NCBI GenBank assembly: GCA_903813345.2
Contig: CAIIXF020000008.1
Location: 9,947,278 to 10,011,277, forward strand
Direction of reading: 5' to 3'
From: Owenia fusiformis
Taxonomy: Eukaryota; Annelida; Polychaeta; Sabellida; Oweniidae
DNA: 64,000 bases
This document shows, in pieces, positions 58,101-64,000 of the stretch. A program made the position numbers and the translations under genes. The number at the start of each line of letters is the position of its first letter. Positions within the stretch are counted from its first letter, which is position 1. Below the pieces are notes generated by a model. That model had not been told where the DNA came from. It did no database searches and saw only the letters and a list, made by a program, of their open reading frames with translations.

Positions 58101-61100
58101 ATGTCTTCCTAAATGACGCCATATGTGTATACATAAACTATATACTCTAATTAATTATTTAATGTGCCATGGAATAGGCCTTTTTTAAAAATAGGCCCAA
58201 ATTAAATTGAATACAGAAAGGATTGTCAACATTTTTGTCCCCATTGTGAATTTGAAGATCTGACTCTGAAATAGGTTAACTAAGGGATGTCTTAACTTGT
58301 CATTTGTTGCGTGAATGTTGTTGAACTGATGATGATCATGTGATAAAAAATGATGATCACATGATAAGAAATGATGATCATGTGCCAATAAGAAAGTCCC
58401 TGTATGATACAAAACTGGCAATAATAAATAAAAAAGAAAGTCATTTTAGTGCATCTATCTATTAGAATCAAATTATCACCTTATAAGTTGGATTATTTCC
58501 ACAGAGTCAGTCTGTTTATGGAAACAAAAACATATCTTTTTGTAATATCTGTTATTGTTTTGAATCAGGATTACTCATATTTATGAAAAGGCGGAAATTT
58601 TGTTGACAATATTATCATAATAAACATTATGACATAGGGTTTTCCTAGAGATATATCATGAACCATTAATCAAAATATACCACATCTACTTCTTACTTAT
58701 CTTCAACTCTGACATCATAATTCATTCAGAATAAATTCCATATCCAATCACACACTTCTCATAACTTGAATTAATTACTCAGATGCGAGTAGGTAGTTAC
58801 CAGTTTCGCCACCAGCTGGCTGATTCGGAGGAATTAACATGGCAGGGTATTACAAAATTCCCTTAAACTTGAATATGCATCAGTTTTAGTGGTTCACTTT
58901 TCGTATTACCCTTATGTATCTGATAGTTATACAAATTAAAATATGTCCAGTAAAAGAAAATATTATCTGCCCAACACAAGAAAAGGTATTTCACTTTTTG
59001 TGGTTTTACAACATGGGGTCTATGGGAAATCTCCCCGACCTAGAAGTAACATTTCAAAGAAAATTAAATTTCAAAGTTGATAAACTCTTTTCAAAACCAC
59101 ATTTTTAAATGTAATTTTACATGTAGATTCCAAATATGACATCAGTTTGACTGATTTTTTGTGAGTTTTTAATGATGTAAATCAAGATTATTTCTACTCG
59201 CATCTGGAATATTGACCAAGAAGATAATAATTTTACCAATGGTATTTCCTAAATTGAAATTATCAATATTTACAACATCTGTAGGTTGTGTATCAATAAA
59301 AATACTAAGTCATTAATTTACATGTTAACAAGATGTTTGAACTAGTTTGAAGAGACACATATAAATATGACACTATGTAGTACTTTATCATCCACTTAGA
59401 TATGACATCTATTAAACGTCTGTTTTAGATCACTTACACACTTATAAATCCCAAATTGCATTTGTCAAATTGTCACCTAAATCTAAAGACTATGGGTGGT
59501 TTTTATGGGTTCACTTGAAGGTTTATCTAAGAAACCTTATCAGACTTCCATGTTGACAATTATGGGGTGATTCATTTAAAGGGTTTTGATTTCCCTACAG
59601 GGTGACTCATATGTGGGAACACCATTGATAATTTTTGAAATAAGAATTTTTTTTAAAATAAGGATTAGTGTTCCTTGTAATATTCTATTATCATCAATAT
59701 TCCACCATACAGTTTTATGTCCCAGAACTATTAATGCATTATTCCAAAAACATTTTATTATCTAATTAATCTGAATTTTGTGGGATTTTGATCAAGTTTA
59801 TACTTTCACTTGTGATTTCTCTCTTATTCTTATTTGCTATGAATATTAATGATTTTTTTGATTTTTCATGAGTCACCCATTGTACTTTTTATTTAAAACT
59901 ACCATAATCACTTTGCTAATATTTCTCAGCTTTATCACTTGTTTTACAGGGCTTTCTTACGTCATTGTGAAATCATGTATTGCCATTTGTGTTTTCCAAT
60001 TTGATCCTACTGCTTGCCCATTGCTATAGCCATGCCAAGTAACAATGCAGATGTTCTACAAGTTGTCAGCCCCTCAGCCATGATCAATGTTGATCACATG
60101 ATCCTTGTGTTGATATGATGATTTCACAGACCCCAATGCCACCAACCAGCAGGCAATACATCAACTGTCACAAGTGTTAATAGTGGAACTAAGTGTTGAC
60201 AAATTGCCATGGTGATCTGTTGTTTCTCACAATGATGTTGCTTTGGTAATCACCACAGAACTCTGCGTTAGATTTCAACAGAAAGTGTTTGTGATAATGA
60301 ATAAACATAGAGATGTCTCATTTAGTTTTTGGAGTTTTGTTTACTTTGGTTGTCTTTAGTTTGGGTACAAATACACTGTGTGATTGCTGTTCAGGAGTCA
60401 TCAGTTCTGTCCTTCAGAAGACAATAGGCATTTTAGACTTCTCCATTACAGACAATTTCAACCTTGGTTTTCTTATAGGAGTCACTGCTGAACATTATTT
60501 CTTGCATTTAAATGGAATGGTCCAGCCACATAAAATTGTATACAAAACTTTTATCTCATTATTTTATCACTTTACATTTTTTGGTGTGAAACTATTTTAA
60601 TATGTTTGTAAAAGTGTCATTAGCGACTCCCCCAGTCAATTTTTTTCATTGATATCCCGTTCAATACAATATAAACATACTCAGTTTCTTTATTGTCAAA
60701 CTTTGTGAAAGATAAAACAGAAAAACATTACAGTTTTGCAAACAAATATTTTGAGAGTTTTTACAAAATAAACAAACAGTGAATTAAAGGTTGTTAATTT
60801 TGATATATGAGCACCACTCTATTCAGTAAATAAAATGGGTTGTACAATTATGTTTGAAGCCTGTACAGAGGTCAGAGTTACAGTCCAATGTAGCATAGGA
60901 ATCTAAAGATGTGGTCTCCTGGTCCATTGGGAGTTTTTATCACCAAAAAAAACATAAAATGTCAAATCCATTTCCTTTCTTGTTGGTGGTCTGCCTTAAA
61001 GGAGAAGCCCTTGCCAATAACATTAGGGACTTTATCAAATTACTTAATAATCTTGCTTGTTTGAACATTGGAAAACATCTTCCAAATGGTTTATATACCA

Positions 61101-63512
61101 CCCTTCATGAATAGAAACTTTGATACTGTGTTATGTCACTTAATGTTACTTAAATGTAAATGTTACATTATCTGTTACTTTTGTTTTGTATTATGTAAGC
61201 ATGAAATGTTGAATGTATTTTCATTTACATCGTTTTTAAATGATGTGCTTCCAGGTCCGTACAGTATATTGAATACAGAACAAAATGGGCACCCCCACAG
61301 TAAAAGAAAAAGATCGTGGTCGCGAGCTGTGTTTTCCAACCTCCAACGTAAAGGCCTGGAAAGAAGATTTGACATTCAAAAATATGTGGCTAAGCCTGAT
61401 AGGAGGCAACTGGCTGCAATGCTGGGCTTGACAGATGCACAGGTGAGTTGTTAGTGGTGGGGTATTGGTGGTGATTTGCTAGTGATGAGATGTTAATGGT
61501 GAGTTGTTTGTGGTGGGGTGTTAGTGGTGGGGTATTGGTGGTGATTTGCTAGTGATGAGATGTTAATGTTGAGTTGTTTGTGGTGAGATGTTAGTGGTGA
61601 GTTGTTTGTGGTGAGATGTTAGTGGTGAGATGTTTGTGGTGAGATCTTAGTGGTGAGTTGTTTGTGGTGAGATGTTAGTGGTGAGTTGTTTGTGGTGAGA
61701 TCTTAGTGGTGAGTTGTTTGTGGTGAGATGTTAGTGGTGAATTGTTTGTGGTGAGATCTTAGTGGTGAGTTGTTTGTGGTGAGATGTTAGTGATGAGTTG
61801 TCTGTTGTGAGATGTTAGTGGTGATTTATTTGTGGCGAGATCTTAGTGGTGAATTGTTAGTGGTGAGATGTTAGTGGTGAGTCATTTGTGTTGAATTGTT
61901 GGTTGTGGTTTGTTAGTGTTGTTTGTTCTTGATGGTGTGTTCTCTGGGTCATGTTTTAATGATATGCTCTTGGTTGCATGTTCTTGGTAGCATATTCTTG
62001 GTGGTTTGTTTTTGGTGGTGTGTTTTTTTGGATGTGATCTTGGTAGCGTGGTTGCTCCAAAAGTATAGATAGCTATGTTGAAGAAGCTAAGTTTGTATCA
62101 CTAGATATTCATTCGATAACGCAACATGTGGATTGTGCAGATTGTTGTGCTGTAGAGGATGTGGCACTGTAGACTGTATAAAGGGCTCCTGAAATGTTTT
62201 ATTTCTCTGCAAGTTTATATTCATTTTTTTACAATCAGATGGCAGCACCTTACAGTACTTTATTTGACTCTAATTAATACATGCTTGATAGTGATTGTTA
62301 TCAAACTGAACTATTATACACTAGTTTATGCTGTAAAGTCACTTTTATTGTGGATGAAAAAGTATATTTCATTAGGATAGGGGAGGGGGTAAATGAAGGT
62401 TCTCTTTGTGATAATTGTTTCTTTTCACTGATGTGAAACTCAAGTGAATGCAGTTAAATAAGGGGGAGGGGGTTAAACCAGAACAAAATCAACTATATTT
62501 TTATGTCACCACCCAAAAGTGGTGACATATTGTCTCTTTTAGCATTTCAACAATATCCCCAATAGTGAGTGTTGGTATGATCACTTTTTTCTCATGAGGA
62601 ATGCCAATTTTAAGTGAGACACCACTCACAATGCTAAAATGGTATTCTCCCCATCTTTGCACACTCTGTCATCAGTACAATTTGAGAAAGCCAGGTGAAC
62701 AAAGATAATTTTTGCCTGAATACAAAGAAACATGATTTGATCAGGGAAGTTTTGAGACATTTGTTTTTTATTTTTAAGGGCCTTCAAGTGTAAATTAGAT
62801 ATCTTATATTATTCCATAGTTAGCATGATATTCATAGGATAACATGTGAAAATAAAAACGGTATTTTTGTAATCAGTGGTAAAATATGATATTTTTGACA
62901 AATTTTCACTTAACCATAGCATACGATTTTTTAGCCATGACATACGGCGCCATATGCAATGGTTTATGGAGTTTTGCTACTTCAGACTCAAAACGAGGTT
63001 AAGTGTCAACATCGCCGGATCATTTGGAAAATTCGAATTAAATCACTTAATTTCCGACGATTCTGATGATGACTTTAACTATGGAATAAAAAGAACATCC
63101 TATGATTTACTCGTGATATGATTTTAATCCACTCATGGATATTGATATCATATCATTCGTGGATAAAAATCATATCACTCATAAATCATAGGATATCCTC
63201 TATATATTTTAAATTTCATTATTGTTATCCAATAATGGTGATTTGTTTTATTTCATATTCTTGCAGGTAAAAGTTTGGTTTCAAAACAGAAGAATGAAAT
63301 GGAGACGAGAAAAGGATGTCGAGAAACAGAAAGAATTATTGGACAATGTAAATAATGTAAACAATACAGCTATGAACAATACAGCTATAAACAAGACAGC
63401 TATGAACAATACAGCTATAAACAAGACAGCTATTGGTAACATAGATATAAGTGACACAGTGGAGGAAATTGATAATACACAAGTTGAAATGACAGTCTCA
63501 AATAAAAACTAA
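52194..63512 (+). CDS. HLX: H2.0-like homeobox transcription factor, complete, 5 exons, 360 aa
   Basis: Nuclear DNA-binding transcription factor of the NK-like/H2.0 class. Exons: 52194-52515, 52817-52987, 53491-53646, 61255-61442, 63267-63512 (TAA); all GT-AG, in phase, 1083 nt. The ATG at 52194 has A at -3. Exon 1 holds KDLKFGIANILS (eh1 motif FGIANILS at residues 91-98, a Groucho co-repressor contact) as in vertebrate HLX. Exon 4 carries PGPYSIL, the HLX-type pre-homeodomain segment, and SKRKRSWSRAVFSNLQRKGL. The homeodomain is residues 236-295, with Q50 and N51 in KVWFQNRRMKWR, nearly identical to vertebrate HLX. Intron 4 splits it between homeodomain positions 44 and 45, a known conserved site. 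The C-terminus is short (about 65 aa) and contains a 5-residue tandem repeat (NNTAM/NKTAI). Intron 3 (7.6 kb) is filled with MITEs. Length is shorter than the human protein, mostly outside conserved parts. Confidence 0.95.
52994..53168. mobile_element. pogo-like MITE immediately after HLX exon 2
   Basis: Begins 'tacagtaaaacctgtgtaaa' and ends 'cactttacaggtttcagtgta', an inverted pair of about 15 bp. The interior has 'gttccacgtacagaggttca' and 'gttccacttgcagaggtgtt'. It starts 7 bp after the exon 2 junction, next to the donor site (gtgaat). Confidence 0.72.
55169..55591. mobile_element. 425-bp MITE, copy 1 (inverted relative to copy 2)
   Basis: Left end 'tagatgcaagtag' (one or two changes) and right end 'ctactcgcatctgg' are inverted. 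The interior matches the reverse complement of 58780-59206 throughout, e.g. 'gttgattccccatagaccca' and 'tactggacatatttcaattt'. Similarity is roughly 80%. Confidence 0.85.
55957..56273. mobile_element. piggyBac-type MITE, 317 bp, TTAA target duplication
   Basis: The ends 'ccctttcccgacg' and 'cgtcgtgaaaggg' are inverted and flanked by TTAA at 55953-55956 and 56274-56277. TTAA target sites with CCCTTT-like ends are diagnostic of piggyBac. A subterminal palindrome 'gggctccatatggagccc' sits at 56240-56257. No transposase frame. Confidence 0.85.
56281..56410. repeat. Short imperfect palindrome 'cttcgttcactcgg'
   Basis: 'cacatcttcgttcactcggc' and 'gaccgagcgtgcgaagatgg' are inverted around 'ctgtcggtccgtcgatgaac', flanked by direct words 'gcataatc' at 56299, 56364 and 56391. 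It may be a small foldback element adjacent to the piggyBac MITE. Confidence 0.5.
58780..59206. mobile_element. 425-bp MITE, copy 2
   Basis: The ends 'cagatgcgagtag' and 'ctactcgcatctg' are perfectly inverted (13 bp). The interior corresponds to copy 1 in the opposite orientation. It contains no convincing coding frame. Confidence 0.88.
61443..61900 (+). repeat. Minisatellite of 14-bp units beginning at the HLX exon 4 donor
   Basis: Units alternate 'gtgagttgtttgtg' and 'gtgagatgttagtg' (28-bp dimer), about 25-30 copies, more degenerate at both ends. The first 'gtgagttgttagtg' is the actual 5' splice site of exon 4. The array is therefore a long series of sequences close to the donor consensus GTGAGT. 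Confidence 0.92.
62502..62532. repeat. 'gtcaccac..gtggtgaca' hairpin repeat fragment in HLX intron 4
   Basis: 'tatgtcaccacccaaaagtggtgacata' is a perfect hairpin of the family seen at 12027, 37346 and 39033. Confidence 0.65.
63096..63194. repeat. ~99-bp foldback just before HLX exon 5
   Basis: 'atcctatgatttactcgtga tatgattttaatccactcatgg' is inverted as 'cattcgtggataaaaatcat atcactcataaatcataggat', with 'atattgatatcatat' at the centre. It ends about 70 bp upstream of the exon 5 acceptor. Confidence 0.85.
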
Positions 63513-64000
63513 TGTATTTTAACACAAACAAATGAAAACTGATGAACATTAGGTAGGATTTCTGTTACTGTTATTTATACTAAAATGTACAATTGATTCT
63601 CATCTAGTCAATGGCACTATTTGAATAGGGAGGGAAATAATGTTTTATCCCAACTCTGCAACATGTTAATTATATAAATAAAAAATCATTAGAACTTAAG
63701 TTTGAATTAGCTTTGTATCTAATAGGAAAATTGAAAAATAAAGAGGAACATATTTTACATGTATTTCATTTTTTCTTTGGCATATTTAAGGTGAAGCACC
63801 CAAAGACAGTTGAGTAAGTGTGAAAAGAGGGTATCTTATGAATGAGTTTAGACATGTAACATTTATAACATGGGGGTGTACCCCCCCCCCATCCCCACGA
63901 AAAAAGCTATTTTTTAAAATTGTCCTGTCTGTCCTTACCCAAATAGGTTTTCTCTATTATGGTCATGATCATCAGATAGTATATTTAACATCATATTTAT
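63513..64000. other. HLX 3' UTR and flank
   Basis: AATAAA words at 63677-63682 and 63738-63743 are candidate polyadenylation signals for HLX. A run of ten C's is at 63881-63890. No further gene is seen to the right edge. Confidence 0.55.

Larger units (their letters stand above)
53647..61254. other. HLX intron 3 (7.6 kb)
   Basis: No internal exon or RNA gene was recognised. It contains a pair of inverted MITEs (55169-55591 and 58780-59206) and a piggyBac-type MITE (55957-56273); the rest is AT-rich. Short open frames such as 60313-60600 have no family resemblance. Confidence 0.7.

Noticed and set aside
60313-60600. 95-codon frame with a signal-peptide-like start
   Set aside because: It lies in HLX intron 3 and shows no family similarity or splice context; hydrophobic starts are common by chance in AT-rich DNA.

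Overview
The window is AT-rich animal nuclear DNA. Genes are split by many GT-AG introns, introns and intergenic space are packed with transposon-derived repeats, and protein matches are to metazoan families. Short interspersed repeats of the kind 'gctcac..gtgagc' and 'gtcaccac..gtggtgac', plus long tracts of MITEs, suggest a marine invertebrate, most likely a lophotrochozoan such as a bivalve. That placement is an inference; no species is claimed.

Layout from left to right. (1) 247-1276, plus strand: an intronless class A GPCR broken by one extra base in TM2. (2) 4386-19505, minus strand: the first 17 coding exons (533 codons, continuous frame at every junction) of mitochondrial polynucleotide phosphorylase, PNPT1. 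Its 3' exons, with the rest of the second RNase PH domain and the KH and S1 domains, lie beyond the left edge. (3) 19563-37265, plus strand: a complete 22-exon TTC13 gene (851 aa) with a signal peptide, TPR repeats and the conserved C-terminal half. It starts head-to-head with PNPT1, with only 57 bp between the two ATGs and a consensus ETS/GABP site in that gap. TTC13 intron 16 holds an intronless minus-strand gene (31565-30507) for a type II membrane, glycosyltransferase-like protein with one in-frame TGA. (4) About 15 kb with no recognisable gene but with several repeat families and a 35-bp minisatellite. (5) 52194-63512, plus strand: a complete 5-exon HLX (H2.0-like) homeobox gene (360 aa) with an eh1 motif and a homeodomain split between positions 44 and 45.

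Mobile and repeat content includes two Tc1/mariner relics with intact ends, a LINE 3' fragment, a piggyBac-type MITE, an inverted pair of 425-bp MITEs inside HLX, a MITE with perfect 34-bp inverted ends, several long hairpins (two of which share a GC-rich core), a mirror-image foldback carrying two copies of an exon-like sequence, and an apparently unnamed 1.2-kb repeat family with two end-to-end copies. Two tandem repeats are built around splice sites: the TTC13 exon 7 acceptor and the HLX exon 4 donor.

The genes do not form one pathway. PNPT1 and TTC13 probably share a promoter. TTC13 and HLX lie on the same human chromosome arm (1q), so their proximity here may be a remnant of ancient synteny. 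I see no complete previously undescribed system; the best leads are the shared 57-bp start region, the single-TGA nested gene, the splice-site-based tandem repeats and the unnamed repeat family.
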